DNA of 64,000 bases from Siphonodentalium dalli. Taxonomy: Eukaryota > Mollusca > Scaphopoda > Gadilida > Siphonodentaliidae. Below are positions 47,601 to 57,631 of this stretch, piece after piece. The translations under genes and the position numbers were made by a program. Location: the NCBI GenBank assembly GCA_032622095.1, contig CP136068.1, positions 12,135,729 through 12,199,728 of the forward strand, written 5' to 3'. Every line of letters starts with the position of its first letter. Position 1 is the stretch's first letter. The notes under the pieces are model-generated. The model saw only the letters and a program-made list of their open reading frames with translations, made no database searches and was not told the origin of the DNA.

Positions 47601-49721
47601 GAGTATATGAATGGCCGCGTGCGCGTTGCGGGATATTGGTATATCTAGAAGGACTGTAACGCCATTGGTGAGGTTTATATGTATACTATATATGCCTGTA
47701 ATGACTGTAATGGGTTGGGTCTATATGTATATTTTGAGTGGATATATGGCCATGTGTGTCGCAAATATATATGCAGGGAGTGACTTTATGACCCCTGGTG
47801 AGGCAAATATGTATACAAGAAGTAATGTATGCTCATGAATGTGGTGATAGTATATACCGGGAGTGACTATATTGTCATCGTTTGGATGTATATCTTGAGT
47901 ACTTATATGGCTATGCATCTGGCAAATATATACATGTACATGGAGTGACCGTATTACCAATGGTGAGGCGAATATGTATACAGGATGTTACTGTATGTTC
48001 ATGAATGTAGTGAATGGGTATACAGGTCGTGACTATATGGCCATGGGTGATGTGTTGGAGTATACCTGGTGTGCCTGCATGTTTACTCATGACTATATGG
48101 CCATGTGTTGGGTGTATGTGCATATCCATGTGTGGCTGTATAGTAGTAGGTGAGGTGTATGTGTATAAAGTGAGTGGCATATGTTCATTTATGTGGTGTT
48201 CATGTATATGTGGAGTGACTGCATGGTCATGTGTAAGTTGCACTTGGGTGACTATCGACTTCCTATCCATATAACTCAAGGATATGTTAACCGATAGAGA
48301 GATCATCAGAGTGTCTCTTAGTGGCATTTGGTATGCAATACGAATGAAACGGTTTTCATGACAATTGTATATAAGTTAATAAATTTTGATGCTAATGGGA
48401 CAGAGTAGCCACATAATATGATCTCTCTCAGTTCCGTTTCAACGTTCTGCCAATTTCCGTTCAAAGACAGACAGAATCCCAAAAGAAGTTTTCGGCAAAA
48501 ATTCATACTGCATCCCTTAAACTGATTTGTCATGCCTCATAATGTACTGGGACAACCAGAATATAACATTTAGTTATCATTTGATTAAGTAGCATGTTTA
48601 ATAACCAAGTGAGTCACAATTTGCAACCTTTTCGGAACAGCTTATAATAATGTTCGGAATAAATATGACAAATCAACTTTTTACCATATTTGGTTGCCAT
48701 TTTGTAAGCCATCTTGAGTAATTTTCTCTAAAACATATCAGTGTCAATCATTTAAGATAGATCAAAAATAAAAATAACATTTGATACCAAAGATAATTCC
48801 ATTTTACTTTTTAAAAATGGTGCAAACCTGAAACGTTAATTTTTCCCGATTTTGATGCCAAGTTTGTGCAAAACATCCCATAATTCTGGTAATTTCAGTG
48901 GTCAAAATAGTAAAAGTTAATCAAGGTGCATCATAAATGTTAGTATTCAATGTATATAAGACAGGATAGTCAATATCCATCAACCACAACTTATAAGCGG
49001 TTGCACGACATGCTGGTGCAATATTTACCATTTTTCATATTTTGGCCGCCATTTGGCAGCTATTGTGAGCCAAAGTGACACTTTTGATACCATTGAGTCG
49101 GAATATTCATAAGAAATAGAATGCATCACTTCAATTACACAATCCTGCCAATTTTTGATGAAATATGACTAGAATCCCAAATTGTGATTTTTTGGTGAAA
49201 TGTTATACCACGTTCTGTAAACTCGATTTTTTGCACGATCGGAGGGGGTGGGGACTTCACTTATAGCATACTTTATTTCCCCGGTGGTCTGTTAACATGC
49301 TAAATGCAAAACAAAGTCACAATTCTCAACTAGCAGCAGCAGAAACTTATCTTAAAGATATCAGTAAAAAAACGTAACATTTTCCACTTCCGGTCGCCAT
49401 TTTGACTGCCATATTGGGCAGTGTGTTCCAATTTTGGCATCAAAATATGGCGTTATGTCTTCGCTTCACAAAACTGTATATTAATGTATACATATGACAC
49501 GATATTATGACTATAATTGCATCAAATTGCAACACACTGACTAACGGAAAATGGCAGCCATATTGGACGCCATCTTGAATTACAAAAAATGCTCAAAGCG
49601 GATTTTAGCGGATTTTGGATATGTTATAGAGGAGATCTCCCTCTTCAAAATGATATATAAACCAATTTAGTCCGAATTTATTCTAGGTTGACCCTAAAAT
49701 TTTAGTTTATCAACCAGACTA
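44659..49721. mobile_element. 5-kb foldback element with ~1.3-kb inverted arms
   Basis: The left arm (44,659-about 45,970) and right arm (about 48,390-49,721) are reverse complements with scattered differences. Outer edges read TAGTCTGGTCGAATAA and (reversed) TAGTCTGGTTGATAAA. Inner edges share GAAACGGAACTGAGAG and TATGTGGCTACTCT. The arms contain AATTCAAGATGGCGTCCAA and AAAATGGCGGCC words. The core (46,020-48,250) is a 42-bp minisatellite in two blocks. No transposase is visible, so the element is non-autonomous. It lies in the intron between the Ig1 and Ig2 exons. A partial second copy is at 59.2-60.8 kb. Confidence 0.9.
46020..48260. repeat. ~42-bp minisatellite core of the foldback
   Basis: Degenerate units of about 40-45 bp run GTGGCTGTATGGTCATGGGT, GGG(T/A)GTATATGTATAC and (A/T)GGGAG. 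There are two blocks, about 46,020-46,770 and 47,420-48,260. They are separated by about 650 bp of other sequence (46,790-47,400). The many long frames across it (TM-like Met/Val/Trp or His/Ile/Thr-rich) are repeat translations, not genes. Confidence 0.88.
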
Positions 49722-51439
49722 AATGTGCACAAAGTCATTACGCGGAATTCACATAAACTTGATAATTAAAACATGATGTCGTCACCAACAAACGATCGGC
49801 CGATCACGATCGGTAGATGCTTAACCCATATATTCCACCATACCGACTCAAAATCGATCGATAAATTAATATAGACATAACGATTGGAAAGATATCATCT
49901 TATTTGAATAGGCATAATATGAGACTGATCAGATAAAGTATTGCTTTGGAAGGCATGTGTTAATGTCTTGGTTATAGGTAGGGTTCGTATTTCAAATCCA
50001 ATCCATCGATTCCAAAATCAATACAGGTGAAGAATGTGTCATGATTAATCTGGATGTGACTGTGAGGGTGATCGGTGAAAATACTGAGTTATCACACTGT
50101 CAACGGAATTAGTGAACGATGTTAATAATGAAAACAAATCAATAAAATGACACTCAGTATACAGGTCATGGGTATGTCATCATGCATTGTGCCATGAAAT
50201 ATAAACACAATCAATGATAAATATTTCATTTATCAAATCAGTTGGCAATGGGTTAATTAATGAACTGATCAACGCAAACGGGTGTAATAAAATAATAGAA
50301 AGCATGCGGCTGGTCTCAGAAACTGAATGCACTGAGTGAATGTCAAAGAATACCATGACTGTCATTATTCTGGACCCCACGTGTAATTGAGAGAATTTAA
50401 AAATAGAACATCGCATATAATGGTATATAGAGGATCTCACATGAGTTTCTATTTTATACGAAATTTATCAACAGAGTTCACTAAATTCGATTTCAGCCGA
50501 GGTTTACCGAGGCTCAAATAGAATTTAGTGGACGAGGTTGATAAATTACGTTCAAAATAGTACGAGTGTGATATATCTTTTATCACATGATCAAATAAAC
50601 GCGAAGTTTGAAAACAGCGATCATAAAATGCAGCGATCGCACGTCATTTAAACAACGGCGTGAGTCATCGCACGCGTGATATTAAACGTGTCCCTTACCG
50701 ATAATTATGAAACTGCTTTTATGGGCAAGTTATGTGATAAAAGAATATTCAATATGTGGTTTATAGTGTATGCATTACTGAACCTGGTCAAATTGGAATG
50801 GTTAGTTTAATATATGCCTACCGGGAAGCATGTGTCTATTAACTGGATTAATTTTAATCCTACAAGCCATGCACGTGAAAAGTGGATCATCATCAACCTT
50901 GATACAGAATAGATGAAATGGAAAATACAACAAGAGCACATTATATGTGGACCAGGTTTAATCATTTTCAATGATATAATATGCTGGGACTACACCCATG
51001 TTTGCCACTTAAATAGTTCATAGATTCAACACTAACATTTCAAAAGTATTACATGCATTGTCCATGCCTATATAATTACAACTATTTTCAATTTAATTGA
51101 AAATCGAGCATTTGATTGGTCGAGAGGCTAGCGCGCGACCAGATCTATCGGTGTATATAGCAGTAGACGAGTCACATCGTAGCGATACTTCCGAGACAAA
51201 TGAGTTCAACCGTCGCCCCACATGACGTCTTCGGATGACGCGAAAACGCGGAACGAGAATTCTGGTATAATCTTAGTGTGAAAAAAACCTCTAAAACTCT
51301 ACGGACATATGTACATACAAAGAAACGAACGGCGGATTGTTTATCCGGATGTCGCATCACGTGCACCATACATGGTATGTGTACACACACAAACTGTATT
51401 TCGCATCCATATCAAAGGTGTGTGTACAAACCAAATATG
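49722..51439. other. Intronic DNA, nothing recognised
   Basis: Two imperfect palindromes occur: AACAAACGATCGGCCGATCACGATCGG near 49,789 (core CGATCGGCCGATC), and a GAATTTAGTG/CACTAAATTC pair near 50,475-50,535. The latter sits in text with mirrored GAGGTT words. No gene is seen. Confidence 0.45.
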
Positions 51440-51760
51440 ACGACATAGATGAAATGTTGCAAGAATTACATTGGCTACCTGTGACGGATATAATTATTTA
51501 TAAACTTCAGTGATATCCTTGTCCCACACCAATCACTTCGTTCAGAGGACAAACTTCTTTTGACACCATCTGGTGCTAATTTGATCACGGTTGGCTACCA
51601 TTCTTTTAAGGCTACATGTCCAAATGCATGGAATACTCTGCCATTGAACATACAAGAGTCACCATCTCTTGACGATTTCAAAAAGTCACAAAAAACTTAC
51701 TTGTTTGCGCGGCGTTTCAGAAAATCATTTTGATATTGTGTTTATTTATATTTCATTATT
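51440..51760 (+). pseudogene. LINE 5 C-terminal fragment (L2/CR1-like)
   Basis: DEMLQELHWLPVTDIIIYKL and, after a gap and frame change, LRSEDKLLLTPSGANLITVG, YHSFKATCPNAWNTLPLNIQ, then ESPSLDDFKKSQKTYLF. ELHWLPV and LWNxLP...SLxxFKxxLKTYLF are the standard end of L2/CR1-type LINE ORF2. About 100 codons remain. It lies just before LINE 4 but is of a different type. Confidence 0.85.
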
Positions 51761-51980
51761 AGTATTATAATTTGGGAAACTGCTGCTATAATTAGAGCTG
51801 CAGGACAAGAGAGAAATTAATATGAACTAGTGCAAGCTTGAGAATAACAATGTGGGCAATAATGCACAGTTATGCTATAATCCATCAACCCTTTAACAAC
51901 AGAGTGGTAGGCACTACGGATGTATAGTACCACCTAGTCCACTAAGATCAAACGGTTTCACCAGTAATGCCGACTTTTGA

Positions 51981-52000
51981 CCCCCCCCCCCCCCCCCCCC
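51981..52000. repeat. Poly-C run of 20
   Basis: Uninterrupted C20 following GACTTTTGA. Probably length-unstable. Confidence 0.98.
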
Positions 52001-52227
52001 GATAGTAGCGCTTTCACTGAAACTCACTTAGATCCCTCTTTTTCCTCAGAAAAATTAGAAATTACTGGTTATTGTAGCCAATAAGAGAAGACAGAAATTC
52101 AGAAGGAGGTGGAATTTGTATATATTTTGCAGAGCATCTAATATATCGTAGAAGACATGATCTGGAGTTTGATTCCTCAATAATTTGGTTCGAAATATGT
52201 TCAAAATCGCGACTATTCCTGTTCGGG

Positions 52228-52692
52228 TTGTCTTACAGATCTGATCAATACTGTCACCCGAGTTATTGGGAATTATTGGAAACATCTATTCATGATGCAT
52301 TAGACATAACTGAAAACATTATACTAACCGGGGATTACAATTCAAATCTCCTTGATCCGGCCTCAAAATTAAATGATATAATCAACTTTTACACCCTCAA
52401 AAACGTAGTCACGCCCCCAACAAGAGTTACTCAAAGTTCTCAAACACTATTGGACCCTATAATTATTAACGGCGATTTTAATCTGCAAGATGCTGCTACC
52501 ATAGATTTGGAAATTTCTGACCATTACGGTGTCTATGCGACCCTCTGTTATGATAATAATCGCACATCCTCTTTTAAAAGACAAATCTGGGACTATAAAC
52601 ACGCTTACTTCGAAAGGGCGGGTAATCTGATAAACGACCTGAAATGGAATAATCTTCTTCTCCCCCTTGAATTAAATGAAGCTGCTGAATGA
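52228..52692 (+). pseudogene. LINE 4 endonuclease C-part
   Basis: It contains NIILTGDYNSNLLDP (the GDFN catalytic box, as GDYN), then LLDPIIINGDFN and DLEISDHYGVYATL, the terminal SDH catalytic box of APE-type endonucleases. The N-terminal half (including the catalytic Glu) is missing. A single-base shift at about 52,685 links it to the RT frame. Confidence 0.82.
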
Positions 52693-54079
52693 AATTCCTT
52701 TCGAAATGCAAGAGGTAATTGATGTTATACTAGCGTTGAAAACAAATAAGGCACATGGACATGATGACATAAGTGCTAAAATGTTACGCTGTACTGCACA
52801 GCAGATTGCTTTACCGTTGTCATTACTATTTAAAAAATCTCTGGAGGTTGGAATATTCCCGTCTTCTTGGAAAAATGCAAATGTTATACCAATCTTTAAA
52901 AAAGGGGACCCCGCTGATAGTACCAATTACAGGCCGATTTCATTGTTACCTTGTCTGGCCAAAGTATTTGAAAGATTGGTCCTAAAATATGTTTCCACTT
53001 TTTTTAATGAAAATAATCTTATTTACGAGCATCAATCCGGCTTCATCGCCGGTCACAGTACAGTTTATCAACTAATTGATATATATCACCACCTTTGCCA
53101 GAACCTAGATAAAGGTCTATACACGTGTTCCATATTTTTTGATATTTCGAAAGCATTCGAAAGGGTCTGGCATAGGGGGCTAATATATAACTTGCAGCAA
53201 TATGGGATTGCAGGAAAACTTCTGAACTGGTTTCAAGATTACTTAGTAAATAGACGACAAAGAGTCCTGGTAAACAATACTTACTCTAAATTTGAAATTA
53301 TACCACCCGGAGTGCCACAAGGGTCCATAATGGGGCCTTTTCTCTTCTTAATTTATATAAACGATCTGCCCAACAATCTCTGCTCTAAAGCTCGAATGTA
53401 CGCCGACGACACCTGCATCACTACTTCTCACTATGACCTACAATCCCTAGCTAAACAACTCAACAATGATCTCGAAATCGTATCACAATGGGCCAACAAC
53501 TGGCTAGTAAACTTTAACCCAGCAGAGACCAAAGCTATGTCATTTTCCCTAACTAACAAAGACCAGGCCCCAAAACTATTTTTCGAAAACCAAGAAATAA
53601 CCTTCATTAAATCGCATAGACACCTCGGTCTCGATATCCAAGCAAATTTAAATTGGAATGATCACATTGAAAATATCTGTCGACGAGTATCAGGAAGACT
53701 ATCCCAACTCAGAAAATTTAAATACAGTATCGACAGAAAGACGCTTGAAAAAATCTACAATACTTATATTTTGCCTATAATGGACTATTCTGATATTGTC
53801 TGGGCGAACGCACCAAAATACTTGACTGATAAACTTGAAAGACTTCATAAAGAAGCTGCCAGAATTGTAACAGGACTAAACCGATCGGTATCCGATAAAG
53901 ACCTACTCCTTGAAATCGGCTGGCCCACGCTCAGTAATAGACGCGAACATCATCAATTACATTACATATATAAAATTACTAACAACCTTGCACCCAACTA
54001 CTTATCAACTATCTTACCTCATCGTGCTGGCCATGTCTCGCGATACTCAAAGCGGAACCCTGGAAACTTTTATTGTTAA
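52676..54079 (+). CDS. LINE 4 reverse transcriptase
   Basis: The frame is 467 codons. Motifs: TNKAHGHDDIS at 23-33; FKKGDPADSTNYRPISLL at 74-91; motif A FFDISKAFERVWH at 154-166, with the second Asp-position residue Glu; motif B GVPQGSIMGP at 212-221; motif C YADD at 242-245; then HRHLGLDIQANLNWNDHI and the thumb AARIVTGLNRSVSDKDLLLE. Both catalytic Asp positions (FFD and YADD) are kept. The frame ends at a stop in the region where LINE ORFs normally run on to a knuckle, so the tail is separated by a frameshift. The chosen start is only where this frame opens; the real protein would be EN-RT. Confidence 0.92.
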   Translation: MKLLNEIPFEMQEVIDVILALKTNKAHGHDDISAKMLRCTAQQIALPLSLLFKKSLEVGIFPSSWKNANVIPIFKKGDPADSTNYRPISLLPCLAKVFERLVLKYVSTFFNENNLIYEHQSGFIAGHSTVYQLIDIYHHLCQNLDKGLYTCSIFFDISKAFERVWHRGLIYNLQQYGIAGKLLNWFQDYLVNRRQRVLVNNTYSKFEIIPPGVPQGSIMGPFLFLIYINDLPNNLCSKARMYADDTCITTSHYDLQSLAKQLNNDLEIVSQWANNWLVNFNPAETKAMSFSLTNKDQAPKLFFENQEITFIKSHRHLGLDIQANLNWNDHIENICRRVSGRLSQLRKFKYSIDRKTLEKIYNTYILPIMDYSDIVWANAPKYLTDKLERLHKEAARIVTGLNRSVSDKDLLLEIGWPTLSNRREHHQLHYIYKITNNLAPNYLSTILPHRAGHVSRYSKRNPGNFYC

Positions 54080-54563
54080 TTCTGTCACACAGAACATTTA
54101 AAACAATCCGTCCTACCCTTTATGACACAATCATGGAATAAGCTTCCAATTATCGTAACTGATACGTTTAACCTAAAAGAATTTAAGGTCAATCTGAGTT
54201 ATAGATTTGACCCTAAAACCACCCCCTTATTTTCAAACTGGGAGTCGGAAAGAAAATATAATCCATTCTAAAATTCGCAACGGTTGCAGTGAACTTCGCT
54301 TAGATATGTATGATAACTTTGTAGCCGAAAGCCCGGTGTGTAATTGTGGCACAGAGATCGAGGATGCCTTTCACTTCTTTTTCGAATGTCCATTGTTCCG
54401 ACCGCAAAGAACTAAATTATATGATAGACTAGATGAGTATGCTTTCACAATAGTAGACGTAAACCACTTCCTCAGAGGCGCCCCAAGCATTCCACAGCAT
54501 CGAAACCAGCTACTCTTTTACATTGTACAAAAATATATATCAGAAAGTAAACGTTTCACTTAA
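54080..54563 (+). pseudogene. LINE 4 C-terminal zinc-knuckle domain
   Basis: In shifted frames: FMTQSWNKLPIIVTDTFNLK at about 54,118-54,180, then SKIRNGCSELRLDMYDNF, PVCNCGTEIEDAFHFFFECP (CxC...H...C knuckle) and HRNQLLFYIVQKYISESKRF. This is the normal tail of CR1-like ORF2 and ends in a stop at 54,561-54,563. Confidence 0.88.
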
Positions 54564-55058
54564 CGAAGAAAAATCGTAAACAACTTACGGCACGGCATGG
54601 CATGATATCTACAGGAGAGGACCTCAGGACCGGTATAACATCAATCACCAGACATCATCATCAACATTCTTATTATTACATGTACATTATATCTGTTATT
54701 CATCTTGTTTAAACAGTTGTGTAAATATTGTCGAGAGAGGGGCCACCTTAAGTTGTTATAACTTGTCCCCCAATCCCTTGTAAACTGAGTTACAATAAAT
54801 ATGTTTAAACCATAGTAGCACTGCAGTAATATGTGAATGTTCGTGGTGATATACTCCTCAATCCCCGAGACCACGGTCAATTTAATGATAATTCGTACAT
54901 TTTTATCAACTGCTTAATCAAACAGTTGCCTCAATATATCGCAATTTTAAAATTAATGTTAAGTCTCAAGAGTTTTTTTTTTCGGAATCCCCAATTACTT
55001 CCTTCAAAATGGTTATAAGTGGAAAGAAAGAATGGTGCTAGTAAATATGAGAACATAC
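54564..55058. other. LINE 4 3'UTR and intron remainder
   Basis: 54,564-54,810 is the LINE 3'UTR (GGGGCCACCTTAAGTTGTT, CTGAGTTACAATAAATATG). Downstream to 55,058 no feature is seen. Confidence 0.6.
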
Positions 55059-55415
55059 ATAATACAACAAGAGTCCTTTTAACGCTGCCAAACGCCGTCA
55101 CAGCTTCAGTATCACTATAAGCACCGTAACATCTGGCATCAGACAGCTGCACATTTTCCAGATTGAAGGCGATGATACCTTGTTGTGCCTGACCCACATA
55201 ATCGATACGATTGGTGTATCCTGTATCTCGAAGCTTATATATATCATCTGCTGCATCTGAGACAACATTCAGTCGAAATATAACAGTCGGATCAGCAGTA
55301 ACACCAATATGTCTCACCGCCACGTTCACAATTGTGTCCTGATGGGGTTGTGTGTCGATTGTGATGAGACAAGTTTCTGTCCTATTACAGTACATAGAAG
55401 ACCCACCACAGCAAA
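55059..55415 (-). CDS. Ig gene first Ig domain (V-type) exon
   Basis: The exon is 357 nt (119 codons), with acceptor TTGTTTTTTCAG, donor GTATGT and phase 1-1. It begins VCCGGSSMYCNRTETCLITI and has IFRLNVVSDAADDIYKL, NRIDYVGQAQQGIIAFNLEN and VQLSDARCYGAYSDTEAVTA. The length and the RIDYVG...FNLENVQLSDA pattern suit a V-set. At the F strand the usual D-x-x-x-Y-x-C reads DARCYGA: Cys sits before the Tyr and Ala is in the normal Cys place. Extra N-terminal cysteines (CC and C) could pair with it. It is the membrane-distal domain. Sequon NRT. Confidence 0.85.
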
Positions 55416-55424
55416 CTGAAAAAA

Positions 55425-55575
55425 CAAGACAATGGTGGTGGTGGTGGTGGTGGTGGTGGTGGTAGTGGTGGTGTTGACGATGATGATGGTGGTGATAATG
55501 CTGACAACGACGGTGAAGATGATTATGGTGGTTGTGATGATGGTGACGGTGGTGATGACAATGAATACCGCCATC
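55425..55575. repeat. (GGT)n/(GAT)n microsatellite at the Ig1 exon border
   Basis: Ten or so GGT triplets start at about 55,433, continuing as degenerate GGT/GAT/GAC repeats to about 55,575. The array begins about 20 bp upstream (in gene sense) of the Ig1 acceptor, so it replaces the usual branch-point region with (ACC)n on the sense strand. Confidence 0.93.
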
Positions 55576-55962
55576 ACCATCATAATCACCAACGGCATAA
55601 CAATGAGTTAATTCGGCAAATAGTATCACCTCCTGTGAACCGATCTTTACAGCGAGGTAGCAGTGGTAATGTTGCTGTGTAAACTTTAGCATGGACCCCA
55701 ATCACACCAGTAGATCAAAAGACGTATTTGCATCGCAAAATATAATATTAGTGTATTGTGGATATTTCTCAGACAATTTGTAAATAGAGCAAACATATGT
55801 TATACAGCGACAATTGGCCAATACAAGCGAAAGCTTATAACAGGCCCGAAGAACACAGGTAAAACACAGGTAATAATCTGATAATTTCGTTTTATTCTTG
55901 TCCAATTACTACATGTAGCTCATTTTTGTCAAAGTACCTGTTTGTTTGTCGTCATTTTCAGA

Positions 55963-56204
55963 TACCGCATCTCACCTCAAGAATACCTGCCATTGGACGG
56001 ATTGATACAAGAGAACTAAACGACATCAACACCCACCAAACCCCAAGCAACACGCTTGTCAAATGTAACTACTGTTGTTTCACCACGCACTGCCACCACT
56101 CCTTGTTGCGGCATAAAAAGAAGCACCCAATAGTTGCTCGTGTGAGATGTACCGTGTGTAGTGAAACCGCCGCAACACCGTGTGAAATGAGACGAACACT
56201 CTAA
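55963..56204 (+). pseudogene. C2H2 zinc-finger exon-like fragment
   Basis: After a good acceptor (TTTGTCGTCATTTTCAG) the plus-strand frame reads IPHLTSRIPAIGRIDTRELN and then VKCNYCCFTTHCHHSLLRHK and KKHPIVARVRCTVCSETAAT. The first finger fits C-x2-C-x12-H-x3-H exactly. A second CxxC begins before the frame stops at CEMRRTL-stop. A possible donor (ACTCAG|GTATTA) lies past the stop. It could be an exon of a nested plus-strand gene, the last exon, or a relic; no other exon of such a gene was found. It sits in the intron between the signal-peptide and Ig1 exons of the Ig gene. Confidence 0.5.
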
Positions 56205-56257
56205 AGACTCAGGTATTAAAATTGATACAACAACCAAGTGTTACATTTTCCTAACCC

Positions 56258-56708
56258 TTAACCCTTTACCCAACAAACCGGCCAAAAACGCACAAATAAA
56301 GCTTCAACAGCCTAAAATATCTTCGGTCTGTCTCAATAACACCATACAAATATGGATATCATTGCAACCGGTTCATTGACTATATTGTGATGGTTATAGT
56401 TATGCCCTGTGCCAATGCATTCTCTTATATATGCGAGTCGACCATAGGTCGCCTCGCATATATAAGAGAATGCATTGGCCTAAAAAAAATCTTTTACCAT
56501 TTTTTCTTACATTCTTTAACAATTTTTAAATTTTTTCTTACATTTTTTAACAATTTTTATAATATTTTTCTACATTCTTTGACAATTTTTAAATTTTTAA
56601 TATGTGTTAAGCCAATGCATTCTCTTATATATGCGAGGCGACCTATGGTCGACTCGAATATATAAGAGAATGCATTGGCACAGGGCCGTTCTGTTGGTAA
56701 AGGGTTAA
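56258..56708. mobile_element. Family B TTAA MITE, best copy (B3)
   Basis: TTAA at 56,258-56,261 and 56,705-56,708 flank 443 bp. Both termini read CCCTTTACC(C)AACA from outside in, a true inverted repeat. Two hairpins (about 56,404-56,480 and 56,610-56,688) have near-perfect arms (CCAATGCATTCTCTTATATA ... TATATAAGAGAATGCATTGG). The centre is a triple repeat of (T)TACATTNTTTAACAATTTTT. The left end carries about 140 bp of extra unique DNA compared with B1. Confidence 0.92.
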
Positions 56709-57523
56709 TATGCTGCATCTTCCACTTGGATTTCCAATTGTAACACCTTCCCAGATTTCTGAAATACTACCCTTTAAGATTATGATTTAAACTATACGAT
56801 GATAAGGGACACATGGAATTGCACCTATATGCAAATTAGTATATGACGTTTCTGTGGCACTTCATTTGATTGATGTCTTGTTGTGGATTATCTGTGCGGA
56901 GTAAATATTTGTGTTTACCGCCATGTTAACAAGGTATGTTTTTGTTTTTATCTCTTCCACATATCCTACGTGAGACATGACTCTTGATCAGGGTGGAATC
57001 ACCACCAACATTGATCAATTTGCATCCTGTTTCATCATTTGCCGTTTATTTAGCTTCCGACCATTGAGTGACTAATGTGACACCAACGGCTGAATTCTGG
57101 TCTCAGGTATAGACCACCCTAATAATCACGGTGTTCCATGTCAGGACTTGGTCTCGCGAAACCACCTGGTCGCAAGCTGGGATCTGCGCATTGTTGTACA
57201 ATCAACGACAATCAATGGACAAAAGCGTGCTGAGCGCTGCATCGAGATTGGTGTGTTGCAAACCTGAGCACGTGAATGTGGCTTATATCCGTGTTGTATT
57301 GCGGTATCTGTATGCCGTCGCCGTTCGACGGGGATCACGTGGCAAGGGTGGTGCGGATTTCTCACCTCCTATGCGGAAGTCACGACGTTGTCAGTTTTAC
57401 GGGTGGAGGAAAGTCTACGCAGAGAGTAAATTCACCGAGAAACACTGTGTGTAGAAATACCGACCCCGGAAAGGGACCGACTAACTTGCCCAGATACACA
57501 AATCAGATTATCCTCACTTAGAT
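56709..57523. other. No gene recognised
   Basis: The 3' part (57,140-57,523) is less AT-rich and may belong to the SINE-like unit next to it (GTATCTGGGCAAGTTAGTCG on the minus strand at about 57,480-57,500). Confidence 0.4.
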
Positions 57524-57631
57524 TGGATCGCGAATCCGCGGTTGTCGGCATTCGAACCAGCTTCGTCAGCGCTAGATGGCAAATGACGGCATAATGCCCC
57601 GAGCATTCTACCGACGCGACCACCGGCGTCC
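57480..57631 (-). mobile_element. Possible tRNA-derived SINE head
   Basis: On the minus strand from 57,631: GGACGCCGGTGGTCGCGTCGG includes an A-box-like TGGTCGCGTCGGTAG (57,623-57,609), and 65 nt on there is a B-box GGTTCGAATGCC (57,558-57,547). The box spacing is wider than in most tRNAs, and the acceptor stem does not close with a matching 3' end, so it is not a tRNA gene. Pol III-type boxes followed by unrelated sequence suggest a SINE. The 3' end was not located. Confidence 0.5.

Larger units (their letters stand above)
52228..54810 (+). mobile_element. LINE 4, best-preserved non-LTR retrotransposon
   Basis: It has the C-half of an APE endonuclease (52,228-52,692), an intact-looking RT of 467 codons (52,676-54,079), a W-x-x-LP and zinc-knuckle tail (about 54,080-54,563) and a 3'UTR ending AATAAATATGTTTAA near 54,810. 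Only about three frameshifts/stops separate the parts. It is 5'-truncated within the endonuclease, as is common after incomplete reverse transcription. CR1/jockey-like by domain order. It lies in the Ig1-Ig2 intron on the strand opposite to the gene. Confidence 0.92.

Noticed and set aside
46020-48260. CRISPR-like array of regularly spaced repeats
   Set aside because: Units are head-to-tail and degenerate with no unique spacers, and the context is eukaryotic.
46021-48327. Long His/Ile/Thr-rich minus frames and Met/Val/Trp-rich plus frames
   Set aside because: Direct products of the 42-bp minisatellite; the same frames recur at 59.2-60.2 kb.
57131-57454. 107-codon plus frame, Arg/Ser-rich
   Set aside because: Overlaps the SINE-like unit, with overlapping open frames on both strands and no domain.
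57524-57631. tRNA gene
   Set aside because: A and B boxes are present but the acceptor stem does not pair and the spacing is too wide; more likely a SINE relic.
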